From Acidobacteriaceae bacterium (lineage in GTDB: Bacteria > Acidobacteriota > Terriglobia > Terriglobales > Acidobacteriaceae), in contig JANXYB010000078.1 of NCBI GenBank assembly GCA_025350325.1, positions 1 to 64,000 on the forward strand: a stretch of DNA of 64,000 bases, read 5' to 3'. The position numbers and the translations under genes are program-made. Below the pieces are notes generated by a model. The model ran no database searches. It was not told where the DNA came from and saw only the letters and a program-made list of their open reading frames with translations. How positions within the stretch are numbered: position 1 is the first letter of the stretch; every line of letters begins with the position of its first letter. Of this stretch, positions 25,977-35,111 are shown piece after piece.

Positions 25977-26408
25977 TTAGACCAACTTGGCGTCGAGGGT
26001 GATCTCAGTGTTGTTGGCGAAAAGCTTTGAGATTGGACAGCCAGCCTTGGCGTTGTTCGCAGCCTTGTCAAAGGCCTCTTTTGAAGCGCCAGGAACGCTA
26101 GCGGTGGTGTTGAGAGCGATCTTAGTGATTGCAAATCCGCCCTCGGTCTTGGCCAGTGTCACCGCCGCACTGGTTTCAATCTTGTCGGGGGTCAGGCCGG
26201 CTTCGCCCAATTGCGCGCCCAAGGCCATGGAGAAACAGCTGGCGTGCGCCGCAGCGATTAGTTCCTCAGGAGTGGTGCCGCTGGTTGCGCCTTCAAAACG
26301 CGTCGCAAAAGAATAATTCGCGTTACTGAGCACGCCTGTTGCTGTGGAGATGGTGCCCTTGCCTTCCTTCAGTGATCCTGTCCAAACCGCACTTGCCTTG
26401 CTAGCCAT
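25977..26408 (-). CDS. OsmC family peroxiredoxin
   Basis: The start at 26408 (AAGGAGA seven bases upstream) gives 143 residues, the usual OsmC size. The two redox cysteines are in AAAHASCFSMAL and KAGCPISKLF, and the N-terminal ASKASAVWTGSLKEGKG is typical of the OsmC (rather than Ohr) branch. The enzyme reduces organic hydroperoxides. It stands alone on the minus strand. Confidence 0.94.
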   Translation of the reverse strand: MASKASAVWTGSLKEGKGTISTATGVLSNANYSFATRFEGATSGTTPEELIAAAHASCFSMALGAQLGEAGLTPDKIETSAAVTLAKTEGGFAITKIALNTTASVPGASKEAFDKAANNAKAGCPISKLFANNTEITLDAKLV

Positions 26409-26699
26409 AGAGTCTCTCCTTGGGGTTTTCAGTGGTTTAGGTGAGCTGGGGCTGCCTTGGGGAATTGAGGCGGCGTCAGCAATTCGATGTGTCGGGTTTG
26501 CCTTCATCTCATGCAGCCGACAACCCAACACTGATGTTAATCTCTCTGCCATGCTCCGACCGCGCCCAACTGCCTTCGATATCCATTCAGCGTTTGATGT
26601 CTCACAACGTGGTGCGTTGGTGCGAATGTTTTGAACTGTTATTTTCTAGTCCTCATACTTCTCTTACCGCTTCCTCAACGCGCTCACCCACGCTCAAAG

Positions 26700-27779
26700 T
26701 CACTTGAACCCTTTATCCGCATCCACTGCACCGCCGGTCTCGTTGTAACGCTCAGCCGCATCGGCGCCCAACGTAGCCGCGGGATATAGTTCCCGAGTGC
26801 GTACATCCGCTCCTCGGTGCAGGCCTGAATTCTCGCTAGTCGCAGGCGGCAAAAAAGAATGCATTACGCCCATGGCGAGTCGTGTTACCAGCGGTGAAAG
26901 GTTGCCAAACCGCGCTGCGATAAACGCATCTGGACTGATCGTGACTTCCGCGGTTCCTGAAGCAATGCCGTCGGCAATTTTGCGTGCAGCGGTGCACGCG
27001 GACGTCGAAAATCCAGGAAGATTCGCGGCCATGCTGAACCACTGATATTCGCGCGGCGCGTCCCCGGTGAAAATCGCGTTGAGATGAGATCCAGTGCGCA
27101 TCAGGCCGGGGCAAACCGTCGTCACGCGAATCCCCTTCGAGCGGGCCTCGATGGCCAGCCCTTCAGAGAATCCAACCTCGGCAAATTTGCTCGCGGTATA
27201 AGGAAGCAGATGCGGCACAGCGACCTTTCCGCCGATCGAAGTGATGTTGGCGATACTGCCTTCTCCGCGCTCCATCATCTGGGGCAAAACGGATAAAGTG
27301 CAGTGCACGGCCGAAAAGAAGTTAGTATCCATCACATCGCGGAAGTTGGCCGCGGTCTGATTTTCGAGGGGACCGACCGTAATAACACCCGCGTTATTAA
27401 TGAGCACATCGACACGGCCATAGCGGCGCGTAGCGGTCTCAATCACGCGGTTCGCGGCTTCAGCATTGCGAAGATCCGCGAGCACGGTGAAGATGTCGGC
27501 CTCGTCTCGAACCGCTCCGACCTGCAGGAGGCGGGCGCGGGCCCGATCCAATTCTTCAGCATCGCGCGCGGTCAGTACCAGTCGCGCTCCACGGCGACCA
27601 ATTTCCTCAGCTAGGGCAAGGCCCAATCCGCGCGAAGACCCGGTAATGAGGACGACTTTGCCCACAAAAAATTGCCGTCGGTTTACAGCGTTCGCGGCTA
27701 GGTAGGCGAGTCCGCCGCACAGCAGTCCTGCTCCCGTGAGCGCTGCACTCTGCACATTGCCTTTACCTTTTAAACCCAT
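26700..27779 (-). CDS. membrane-anchored short-chain dehydrogenase/reductase
   Basis: The 359 residues have an N-terminal hydrophobic segment (about 12-30) that could anchor the protein, then a Rossmann domain with LITGSSRGLGLALAEE at about 44-59, the NNAG motif, the catalytic Ser in NITSIGG and the Tyr/Lys pair in YTASKFAEV. The last 90 residues extend beyond a minimal SDR. Substrate unknown. The gene is alone between OsmC and a long intergenic region. Confidence 0.9.
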   Translation of the reverse strand: MGLKGKGNVQSAALTGAGLLCGGLAYLAANAVNRRQFFVGKVVLITGSSRGLGLALAEEIGRRGARLVLTARDAEELDRARARLLQVGAVRDEADIFTVLADLRNAEAANRVIETATRRYGRVDVLINNAGVITVGPLENQTAANFRDVMDTNFFSAVHCTLSVLPQMMERGEGSIANITSIGGKVAVPHLLPYTASKFAEVGFSEGLAIEARSKGIRVTTVCPGLMRTGSHLNAIFTGDAPREYQWFSMAANLPGFSTSACTAARKIADGIASGTAEVTISPDAFIAARFGNLSPLVTRLAMGVMHSFLPPATSENSGLHRGADVRTRELYPAATLGADAAERYNETGGAVDADKGFK

Positions 27780-28426
27780 GACGGTCTCCCAATATCCCCT
27801 AGATTCCGCGCAACAATGCCCGATCTGGCCCGGCAGAAGCCTGTAGTTCTAGCGGTTTCGATTGTCTTTCATCTCGAAGGATGGTGGGCAGGTGGGAAAG
27901 GATGGCTTGCCTGGAGAAGCGAGACCCTTGAACAGATCGCAGCGACTTTGTTATTGCAGCCGAATCATGGGTATAAACGGGACCATTGTGCCGCCTCAAG
28001 CGTACCGGCCGATTACTGGAGTAAGCGGATCGAAAACTACTCAGCTTGGTCCCCAAAAACCTTAGCGTGGCCGGGGACAGATTGATTCGATGCGATGGAG
28101 TCTGGCATAGCGTCTTGTTTTGATAGGTTTAAGCGAATAAAATGAATCGGTAGATGGTTGCCCAGCGCACCCGAAGTAATCACCTGAGTCCGCCAAACCC
28201 CCCACAATATGCTCATGGCTGGTAACCGCCTCTTTCGGTTTATTGAACACAAGGCGCTTTGCTCATACAAATCTCGCCAAAACAGGCATTTAGGGGTGAT
28301 TACGCTAGTGTCGGCTAATGGTGACGAAAAGCACTGGCCTTCTTGCACAGAAGGGCGTCAAGTCATTGAAAATAGGGCATCCAATCAAAGTTATGCTATT
28401 GCAATCCAGTTTGAAAGCGAAAGCCG
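27780..28426. other. 647-base intergenic region, nothing recognised
   Basis: It lies between the divergent SDR and GGDEF-EAL genes. Composition is less GC-rich than the coding sequence. Short frames exist on both strands, but none resembles a known protein or has a credible ribosome-binding site. I see no RNA gene and no clear inverted repeats at the ends of a mobile element. Confidence 0.5.
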
Positions 28427-30529
28427 ATGTCCGATTTGGCCCCTTTAGATACGCCTGATTTACATGCGCTGACAACGGTAGGAATTGTGCATGTCACTCC
28501 GGAGGGCAATCTCCTCCGTTGCAACACCCCATTCGCTCAGATGCTTGGTTATTCTCGGGATGAAATTAGAAATCTCACTTTTCAGCAGATTACTCATGAA
28601 AGGGATGGGACGCTTTGCGTGGAGTCCTTTCAGCGACTTTGGAAAGGCAGTTCCGACGCGGTGAGCATGGCGCTACCCTTCATCCGCAAGGACGGGAGTT
28701 TCACCTGGGCAAGACTAACCGTATCGCTGCTCCGCGACCGGGAAGGCTGGCCCTCGCATCTGCTGGCACACGTTGAAGAAACTAACGACCGTAAGGCTGC
28801 GAATGCGCACGCTCTGGCCGACACATTGCCGGTCAGCGAAGAACGTTACCGCGGCGCGTTCAAGATGAGCCCCACTAGCGTGATTATCGCTCGAGTTGGA
28901 GACGGTACGATCATTGATGCAAATCCCGCCTTCCTCGAGTCGATGGGCTTTGACTCGGACGAAGTCATAGGCCGAACATCGTTAGAACTTGGCATCTGGG
29001 CGAACGAGAACGATCGCCTCAAGATATCAAAAGCTCTGCAAGAGAACGCCGGTTGCAAGGATGTTGAAGTTCGTTTGCGACGTAAAAGTGGAGAAGTCTT
29101 TTGGGGACAAGTCTCGGCTTCGTTCGCTGAGATTGAGGATGTAGCGTGCATCGTCTCGTTTACGCGTGATATTTCTGCAGCTAAGGCGAACGAGGAAAAG
29201 ATCAAGAATCTCGCTTTCTACGACACGCTGACCGGGCTACCCAATCGGCGTTTGCTCTGGGAGCGTTTGCGCCAAGCCCTGATTGCCAGCATACGCAGCG
29301 GCAGCAAGCATGCTCTGCTGTTTGTCGATCTGGATGGATTCAAGTCGCTCAACGACACTTTCGGCCACCATATCGGTGACCTGATGCTGCAGGAGACGGC
29401 ACACCGCATCGCCAGTTGCGTGCGCGAAGTGGATACGGTTGCACGCCTTGGTGGAGACGAATTCGTAATCATCCTCGAAGACCTGAGCAAAGTTCCCGAG
29501 ATTGCGGCGGCGCAGGCTAAAATCGTCGGCGGCAAAATTCTGTCGACTATTGACCAGCCTTTCACGCTTAACGGGCGCGAATGCCATACCACCGCCAGCA
29601 TAGGTATCTCCGTTTTTGGGGGCCAAAGTGAAAGCACTAACGAAGTACTAGAGCAGGCAGATATCGCTATGTATCAGGCGAAGGCGACTGGCCGGAATGC
29701 AATGTCCTTTTTCGCGCCGACGCTGCAGGCATCGGTAGATGCCCGCGCTGCGATGGAAAAAGATCTTCGCCTGGCAATCAGTGAAAATCAGTTCTCGCTC
29801 TTTTACCAGCCTCAACTAGACAGGGGACTTACGGTGGGCGCCGAGGCACTTATTCGCTGGAAACATCCCCAGCGCGGATTGATGCCGCCGGGTGATTTTG
29901 TGCCTCTGGCAGAGGAAACGGGCCTGATTGTTTCGCTCGGGACATGGGTGCTTGAGACCGCGTGCACGCAGATCGCGGCATGGGCAAACCGTAAAGAGGA
30001 AGCGCATTTATCGGTCGCTGTGAACATCAGCGCCCGCGAATTTCGCCAACCAAAATTTGTCGAAAACGTTTTGACAATCCTGAACCGCACCGGAGCCAAT
30101 CCTAATCACCTCATGCTGGAAATCAGTGAGAACATGTTTGCGGACCACATCGACGAAATTCTCGCTAAGATGAAAAAGCTAAAAGAACATGGAGTAATGT
30201 TTACGCTTGAGGACTTTGGCACTGGCTACTCTTCGATGACTTGCCTCAAGCGCATGCCGCTTGACCAGATCAAAATCGAGCGCTCGATCGTTAGCCAGAT
30301 TCTTGCCGACCCTATCAGCGGTGCGGTGGCGCGGGCAATCATTTCCATTGGCAAGGCGATGGGTTTGTCGGTCATTGCCGAGGGTGTCGAAACTGAAGAG
30401 CAACGTGAATTCTTGGCGAACCTTGGATGCCACACCTTTCAGGGTTACTTGTTCAGTCATCCGCTGCCGTTGGCCGAGTTCAACTGGCGTCAACGCGTCG
30501 CCCCAGGTTGCACCCGCCCGCCCGTATGA
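28427..30529 (+). CDS. PAS-PAS-GGDEF-EAL cyclic di-GMP signalling protein
   Basis: The 700-residue soluble protein has two PAS domains (about 12-125 and 140-255), a diguanylate cyclase domain (about 262-430) and an EAL phosphodiesterase domain (about 440-685). The cyclase motif RLGGDEF is intact at 340-346, with an RxxD inhibitory site (REVD) five residues before GGDEF. In the EAL domain, EAL (473-475), VNIS, LEISE, EGVE (652-655) and FQG are present, but the usual DDFGTGYSS reads EDFGTGYSS (595-603) and the usual KID reads KIE (616-618). It may therefore be a cyclase with a weakened phosphodiesterase. No membrane segment is visible. It stands alone. Confidence 0.94.
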   Translation: MSDLAPLDTPDLHALTTVGIVHVTPEGNLLRCNTPFAQMLGYSRDEIRNLTFQQITHERDGTLCVESFQRLWKGSSDAVSMALPFIRKDGSFTWARLTVSLLRDREGWPSHLLAHVEETNDRKAANAHALADTLPVSEERYRGAFKMSPTSVIIARVGDGTIIDANPAFLESMGFDSDEVIGRTSLELGIWANENDRLKISKALQENAGCKDVEVRLRRKSGEVFWGQVSASFAEIEDVACIVSFTRDISAAKANEEKIKNLAFYDTLTGLPNRRLLWERLRQALIASIRSGSKHALLFVDLDGFKSLNDTFGHHIGDLMLQETAHRIASCVREVDTVARLGGDEFVIILEDLSKVPEIAAAQAKIVGGKILSTIDQPFTLNGRECHTTASIGISVFGGQSESTNEVLEQADIAMYQAKATGRNAMSFFAPTLQASVDARAAMEKDLRLAISENQFSLFYQPQLDRGLTVGAEALIRWKHPQRGLMPPGDFVPLAEETGLIVSLGTWVLETACTQIAAWANRKEEAHLSVAVNISAREFRQPKFVENVLTILNRTGANPNHLMLEISENMFADHIDEILAKMKKLKEHGVMFTLEDFGTGYSSMTCLKRMPLDQIKIERSIVSQILADPISGAVARAIISIGKAMGLSVIAEGVETEEQREFLANLGCHTFQGYLFSHPLPLAEFNWRQRVAPGCTRPPV

Positions 30530-30548
30530 AGGAGGGCCGTAACCGAGG

Positions 30549-31160
30549 TTACGCTCGTCGCTTGCGCATCACCCACGTAGTCATGCAGCGAAAATCTTGT
30601 ACGATCGTCGTTTTCAATGGATCGACCAACAGCGCATTCAATTCCTCAGTCCAATCGAGCAGCATCTCTTCATCGACTAGATACCACCGCGATCCATCGC
30701 CCACTTTGAATATGTTTCCGCCCATCTGCTCAAAATCCATTCCGATCCTCGAGCCAAGACGGCTGAATAACATACCTCCGGGCCTTAATACGCGCCACAG
30801 GCTCATCAACATTGCCTTGAAGTGCTTGTCATCCCGGGCAAAGTGGAGCACTGAATTACAGATGACCACGTCCGCAAAGTCGTCAGGAAAGGGCATGCAT
30901 TCGATGCTTCCCACTTGAAAATTTTCAGCGGGCAAACCCGTTTCGAGCGAAGCCGACAGTTGTCGTACGTGGTCAACGCCCTCGGAATCCTCGTCAAGTG
31001 CGTACACTTCGCACCGCTCGCGAAGTAGATGCACCAAATTTCTGCCATAGCCGCATCCCGCATCGAGCACCCGCATGCCTGCGCCGATATTGCCGCGTAG
31101 GATCTGGTCGAATACGTATATATCGATTTGTCCAAACTGTTCCTGCACGCTTAGCGTCAT
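30549..31160 (-). CDS. class I SAM-dependent methyltransferase
   Basis: The 203 residues contain the SAM-binding motif I VLDAGCGYGRN near residue 31, an acidic residue at the end of strand 2 (YALDEDS) and the post-motif FADVVICNSVLHFARD. The fold is the Methyltransf_11/25 type. The substrate cannot be predicted, and the neighbours give no clue. It is convergent with the GGDEF-EAL gene and divergent from the pterin dehydratase gene. Confidence 0.88.
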   Translation of the reverse strand: MTLSVQEQFGQIDIYVFDQILRGNIGAGMRVLDAGCGYGRNLVHLLRERCEVYALDEDSEGVDHVRQLSASLETGLPAENFQVGSIECMPFPDDFADVVICNSVLHFARDDKHFKAMLMSLWRVLRPGGMLFSRLGSRIGMDFEQMGGNIFKVGDGSRWYLVDEEMLLDWTEELNALLVDPLKTTIVQDFRCMTTWVMRKRRA

Positions 31161-31317
31161 GCGGCCACCAACACGGTTTTAACAGGTCCATCTGCACAAG
31201 TACACCATCCCTTCCCGGCAGATTTGCAATTGGATATAGTGGAGATGCTGGCTGCCACAGGGTACACAGACCAACTGCAACAGCAGTCCGTTCGGCGCCC
31301 GCACAGGAGGCTCAATC

Positions 31318-31596
31318 ATGCCCTCACTTTCCCCGTCTGATGTCCAATCCCGCTTGATCTCTGTACCCGATTGGGTCGTTGAATCTGGCGAGCTTGTACG
31401 CACATTCCTTTTTAAGGACTTTCGTGCGTCCATGTCTTTTGTAAATAAATTGGCTGACCTCTCCGAGCAAGCCGGCCATCATCCCGATATCGATATTCGG
31501 TATAACAAAGTGCGGCTCGCGCTGGTCACACACGACGCCGGCGGTCTCACTACAAAAGACTTCGACCTTGCCGCCGGCGCTGATAAGCTGGTTTGA
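31318..31596 (+). CDS. 4a-hydroxytetrahydrobiopterin dehydratase
   Basis: The 92 residues match pterin-4a-carbinolamine dehydratase: the active-site segment EQAGHHPDIDIRYNKVRL with the paired His residues, then LVTHDAGGLTTKDFDLA. It dehydrates 4a-hydroxytetrahydropterin formed by aromatic amino-acid hydroxylases; in bacteria lacking those enzymes it may serve molybdopterin metabolism. No hydroxylase gene is next to it. Confidence 0.95.
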   Translation: MPSLSPSDVQSRLISVPDWVVESGELVRTFLFKDFRASMSFVNKLADLSEQAGHHPDIDIRYNKVRLALVTHDAGGLTTKDFDLAAGADKLV

Positions 31597-31666
31597 ATCA
31601 GTTTGAAGCAGCCTCTCTTGGCTGGTCAGCGTCGCCTGCGCACCTTTGCTGGGCCTTAGTAATCGT

Positions 31667-31695
31667 TTGACCTCAGATCAGCACGCAGCTATATT
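31667..31695 (+). promoter_or_regulatory. near-consensus sigma-70 promoter of the cys operon
   Basis: TTGACC at 31667-31672 and TATATT at 31690-31695 are separated by exactly 17 bases; each hexamer differs from consensus at one position. Transcription would start around 31701-31703, at or within two bases of the ATG of the Cys-rich leader frame, so that frame would be translated from a leaderless message. Confidence 0.75.
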
Positions 31696-31702
31696 AAGCA
31701 AC

Positions 31703-31771
31703 ATGAGTCTCTGTTCCATGCCGGCCACCTGTTGCGCATGTCGTTATGCGCCGCGCCGGAATATGGGATAA
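31703..31771 (+). CDS. 22-residue Cys-rich leader peptide upstream of cysD
   Basis: The reading frame encodes MSLCSMPATCCACRYAPRRN followed by MG and a TAA stop. Four of 22 codons are Cys (TGT, TGT, TGC, TGT), three of them in the run CCAC at 31730-31741. It begins at or next to the predicted transcription start and has no Shine-Dalgarno sequence. An intrinsic terminator lies 30 bases past its stop and cysD another 28 bases further. This is the layout of a cysteine-responsive transcription attenuator. In mycobacteria, leaderless polycysteine frames of this kind are known regulators of sulfur genes (established). That this one works likewise is an inference. Confidence 0.65.
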   Translation: MSLCSMPATCCACRYAPRRNMG

Positions 31772-31801
31772 GCAACTTCTAATTCAGCATCTCCCATACA
31801 C

Positions 31802-31836
31802 CCCGCGCCGCAGACTATCTGCCACGCGGGTTTTTT
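31802..31836 (+). terminator. intrinsic terminator in the cysD leader (putative attenuator)
   Basis: CCCGCG at 31802-31807 pairs with CGCGGG at 31825-31830, with an inner stem GCAGA/TCTGC (31810-31814, 31818-31822) around the loop CTA, followed by six T residues at 31831-31836. It lies between the Cys-rich leader frame and cysD. The octamer CCGCGCCG occurs both in its 5' arm (31803-31810) and at the end of the leader frame (31751-31758), so the 3' arm could pair with either copy. Confidence 0.85.
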
Positions 31837-31863
31837 ATTGTCCGAGACACACCTGAGGAGTAC

Positions 31864-32778
31864 ATGACCGCAACTGCAACCGATCGCCTTACGCACATGC
31901 AGTTACTTGAGGCCGAGAGCATTCACATCTTCCGCGAAGTGGCCTCTGAATTCGAGAACCCGGTGATGCTCTACTCCATCGGCAAAGATTCTTCGGTCAT
32001 GCTGCGCCTCGCGCAAAAGGCGTTCTACCCCTCGCCGATTCCGTTTCCGCTGCTCCACGTCGACACCGGTTACAAGTTCGCCGAGATGCTTGAGTTTCGC
32101 GACCGCTACACGGCTGAACTCGGCGTGAAGCTCATCGTGTGGCGCAATGAAGAGGCTCTTGCTGACGGCGCCAACCCAATCAAGCTCGGTACTCAGCGCT
32201 GTTGTGGCTTGTTGAAGACGCAGGCGCTGCTGGATGCTCTGCGCGACCATCATTTCGATGCGGCCTTTGGCGGCGCGCGGCGCGACGAGGAAAAGTCTCG
32301 CGCCAAGGAGCGCATCTTTTCCTTCCGCGATAGTGCAGGGCAATGGGACCCGAAAAATCAGCGCCCTGAGTTGTGGAACCTCTTCAATGGCCGCATCGGT
32401 CCTAACGAAAGCATTCGCGTTTTCCCGCTCTCCAATTGGACAGAGCTTGACGTCTGGCACTACATCCATCTCGAAAAAATTCCCATCGTGCCGCTGTACT
32501 TTGCTAAGCCGCGCCGCATGCTGGTGCGTGGCGATGCCCTTATCCCGGTGGAGCAGCCATTTGTGCAGGGCCTGCCTGGCGAAGAGCAATGGGTCAAGTG
32601 CCGCCTCCGGTCGCTCGGTTGCAGCCCGTGCACCGGCGCGATTCGCTCCGATGCTGACACCGTCCCCAAAATCATTGACGAGCTGATGGGCATGCGCAAT
32701 TCCGAACGCGCCAATCGAGTCATCGACCACGATCAGGATGGCTCAATGGAAATTAAAAAGCGGGAGGGCTACTTCTGA
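31864..32778 (+). CDS. cysD: sulfate adenylyltransferase subunit 2
   Basis: The 304 residues match CysD: the PP-loop [17 protein letters not shown] near residue 40, [29 protein letters not shown] near 142 and the C-terminal SLGCSPCTG and EGYF end. With CysN it forms ATP sulfurylase, making APS from sulfate and ATP. The ATG lies only three bases after GAGGAG. The gene is preceded by the Cys-rich leader and terminator, and its stop overlaps the cysN start (TGATG). Confidence 0.97.
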   Translation: MTATATDRLTHMQLLEAESIHIFREVASEFENPVMLYSIGKDSSVMLRLAQKAFYPSPIPFPLLHVDTGYKFAEMLEFRDRYTAELGVKLIVWRNEEALADGANPIKLGTQRCCGLLKTQALLDALRDHHFDAAFGGARRDEEKSRAKERIFSFRDSAGQWDPKNQRPELWNLFNGRIGPNESIRVFPLSNWTELDVWHYIHLEKIPIVPLYFAKPRRMLVRGDALIPVEQPFVQGLPGEEQWVKCRLRSLGCSPCTGAIRSDADTVPKIIDELMGMRNSERANRVIDHDQDGSMEIKKREGYF

Positions 32779-34439
32779 TGATCTTCGCTTCAGAGGATTC
32801 GATCGCAACCGCACAGGATTTGGCGTCGAATGAAGCCACCGCCCGCGCCGAGGAGCGCCTCGAGGCTGAACTTGGCAAAGACTTACTGCGATTCAGCACG
32901 GCAGGCAGTGTCGACGACGGCAAGTCAACGCTTATCGGCCGGTTGCTTTACGACTCGCAAAATGTCTACGACGATCACGTGCGTGCGGTTACGCGCAATG
33001 CGACCATCGACTTCGCCCAACTCACCGACGGCCTGCGCGCAGAGCGTGAACAGGGAATCACCATCGACGTTGCCTATCGCTACTTCTCCACGCCCAAGCG
33101 TAAATTCATCATCGCCGACACTCCCGGACACGAGCAGTACACACGCAACATGGCTACCGGCGCATCCACCGCCGACGTGGCCATAGTGCTTGTCGATGCA
33201 CGCAAAGGCATTCTGGATCAGACTCGGCGTCACGCCTGCATCGCGGCACTGCTCGGCATTCCCATCGTCCTCGCCGCCATCAACAAGATGGATCTGGTGG
33301 ACTTTTCGCAAGAGGTTTTCGATCGCTATCATCGCGATCTGCAGGCACTCGCCCGTCAACTTGAGATTCCTGAACTCATCGCCGTGCCGGTCAGCGCTAT
33401 CGACGGCGATAACGTCGTTCATCGCAGCCAGCGCATGCCCTGGTACGACGGGCCAAGTCTCCTCGAGCTACTTGAAACCGTTCCACTCGCTATCGACCGT
33501 TCAAATGCCGGGTTTCGTCTCCCCGTGCAGCGGGTGATGCGCCCTAATCAGGATTTTCGCGGATTCGCCGGTCAGATAACCGCAGGGACCGTGCATCCCG
33601 GCGACGAAATACTGGCGCTACCGTCTGGACGTCGCACCCGTGTTCGTTCCATCACTACGTGGGATGGCGATCTCGACGTTGCACGCGCTCCGCAATCGGT
33701 CGTCCTAACACTCGAGGATGAAATCGACCTCAGTCGCGGGGACATGATCGCTGCGGTGGCCGCCGCGCCGCTTAAGACCACGCATTTTGAAGCTACCGTA
33801 GTCTGGATGCACTCAACACCTCTGCGACCCGGCGCTACGTATTTCCTCAAGCACACCAGCCAGACCGTGCGCGCACGCGTTGTAGAAATTCGATCGCGCA
33901 TTCGCGTCGAGCATCTCGAGCAACACCCGGCCCAGCAGCTTGCTCTCAACGACATCGGTCAGGTCGTCATCGAGACCAGCCGCCCGATTCTCGCGGATTT
34001 ATACCGGGACAGTCGCGCCACCGGCAGCCTCATTCTCATCGACCCCACCGACAACACCACAGCCGGTGCGGGCATGATCCGCAACATTACGGATAGAGAG
34101 GCAGGCAATCTAGATCGTGCAACCCGCGGGTTGCTTGTCATCGGCAATCGCGCTGAGCTTGCATTGCAACTCGAACAATCGTTGCTGCAGTCTGGTGCCC
34201 TGGTTCTTCGCACGCATGTCCCGACTTCGCCGGCACTCGTGGCCATCGCGCATCTCGGCGCTCTGGTGCTGATTGAGAGTGACAGTGCAGAGCCCATTAC
34301 GTTTACCGCTGTCCGCGGCGCAGATACCACTCCTCGTGAACTCGCCTTCGATAAGCCTGACGAAATCTTCAATGAAGTGCAACGCCTCGGAACAATTCCG
34401 ACTGGAGAGGATGACAATGACAACGGCCTCGGCATCTGA
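32778..34439 (+). CDS. cysN: sulfate adenylyltransferase subunit 1 with extra C-terminal domain
   Basis: The first 435 or so of 553 residues are a normal CysN: the G1 motif GSVDDGKST near 43, the G3 motif DTPGHEQY near 114, the G4 NKMD near 170, then two beta-barrel domains. It hydrolyses GTP to drive APS synthesis by CysD. The final 117 residues go beyond normal CysN length. Their start (GLLVIGNRAELALQLEQSLL) has the helical pattern of the APS-kinase N-terminus found in CysNC fusions but lacks the GxxxxGKS/T P-loop, so it looks like a decayed CysC domain. The gene overlaps cysD and cysH. Confidence 0.93.
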   Translation: MIFASEDSIATAQDLASNEATARAEERLEAELGKDLLRFSTAGSVDDGKSTLIGRLLYDSQNVYDDHVRAVTRNATIDFAQLTDGLRAEREQGITIDVAYRYFSTPKRKFIIADTPGHEQYTRNMATGASTADVAIVLVDARKGILDQTRRHACIAALLGIPIVLAAINKMDLVDFSQEVFDRYHRDLQALARQLEIPELIAVPVSAIDGDNVVHRSQRMPWYDGPSLLELLETVPLAIDRSNAGFRLPVQRVMRPNQDFRGFAGQITAGTVHPGDEILALPSGRRTRVRSITTWDGDLDVARAPQSVVLTLEDEIDLSRGDMIAAVAAAPLKTTHFEATVVWMHSTPLRPGATYFLKHTSQTVRARVVEIRSRIRVEHLEQHPAQQLALNDIGQVVIETSRPILADLYRDSRATGSLILIDPTDNTTAGAGMIRNITDREAGNLDRATRGLLVIGNRAELALQLEQSLLQSGALVLRTHVPTSPALVAIAHLGALVLIESDSAEPITFTAVRGADTTPRELAFDKPDEIFNEVQRLGTIPTGEDDNDNGLGI

Positions 34440-35097
34440 ACAATTCGTAGTCACCGCCACCGAGTTCCTCCGCAATCGTCTTGCGCGCGAAGACAATGTC
34501 TGTGTCACCAGCAGCTTCCAGGCTGAAGACATGGTTGTCGTGCATATGGTTCGCGCCATCCTGCCGCGCGTTCCAGTGCTCTTTCTCGAAACCGGTTACC
34601 ACTTTCCCGAGACCATAACCTATCGCAACCAGGCGGTTGCTGATTGGAATTTGAATCTCATCGTGGTCAATCCGGAACGTACCGTGGCCGAACAGGAAGC
34701 TGAATTCGGCATTCTCAATCAGACTGCTCCCGACCGCTGCTGCGCCCTGCGCAAGGTCGAGCCGCTGTTTCGTTCTCTCGCGCCCTACAGCGTATGGCTT
34801 ACAGGCCTACGCCGCGAGCAATCCAAATCGCGCGCCAACCTGCAGGTGGAAGATGCCTTTACCCTCCCCACTGGACAGACCCTTGCCAAGTTGAGCCCGC
34901 TCGCCGAGTGGAAAACGAGCGACGTCTTCAGCTACGCCGAGGCAAACGCCATTCCCCTGCTGCCGCTTTACGAGCAGGGATACACCAGCATCGGCTGCGC
35001 ACCATGCACCAGCCTTCCCTTTGATCCCGATGATCCGCGCTCGGGGCGCTGGTCTGGCCGCAAGCTGGAATGCGGAATTCACCTGCAGGCAACGTAG
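34417..35097 (+). CDS. cysH: assimilatory adenylyl-sulfate (APS) reductase, CysH family
   Basis: I start at the ATG at 34417 (GGAGAGG six bases upstream), giving 226 residues. The [4Fe-4S] cysteine pairs typical of APS reductases, CC in PDRCCALRK and CxxC in GCAPCTSLP, are both present, along with the catalytic ECGIH at the C-terminus. Such enzymes reduce APS directly to sulfite with thioredoxin, so no functional APS kinase is required; this fits the loss of the kinase P-loop in the cysN tail. It overlaps cysN by 23 bases. Confidence 0.93.
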   Translation: MTTASASEQFVVTATEFLRNRLAREDNVCVTSSFQAEDMVVVHMVRAILPRVPVLFLETGYHFPETITYRNQAVADWNLNLIVVNPERTVAEQEAEFGILNQTAPDRCCALRKVEPLFRSLAPYSVWLTGLRREQSKSRANLQVEDAFTLPTGQTLAKLSPLAEWKTSDVFSYAEANAIPLLPLYEQGYTSIGCAPCTSLPFDPDDPRSGRWSGRKLECGIHLQAT

Positions 35098-35111
35098 CGC
35101 CGGAGATGCAA

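Noticed and set aside
28037-28348. Minus-strand frame of 103 codons in the long intergenic region before the GGDEF-EAL gene
   Set aside because: No start signal, no domain, and atypical residue composition. I considered a transposase relic but found no motif or terminal repeats.
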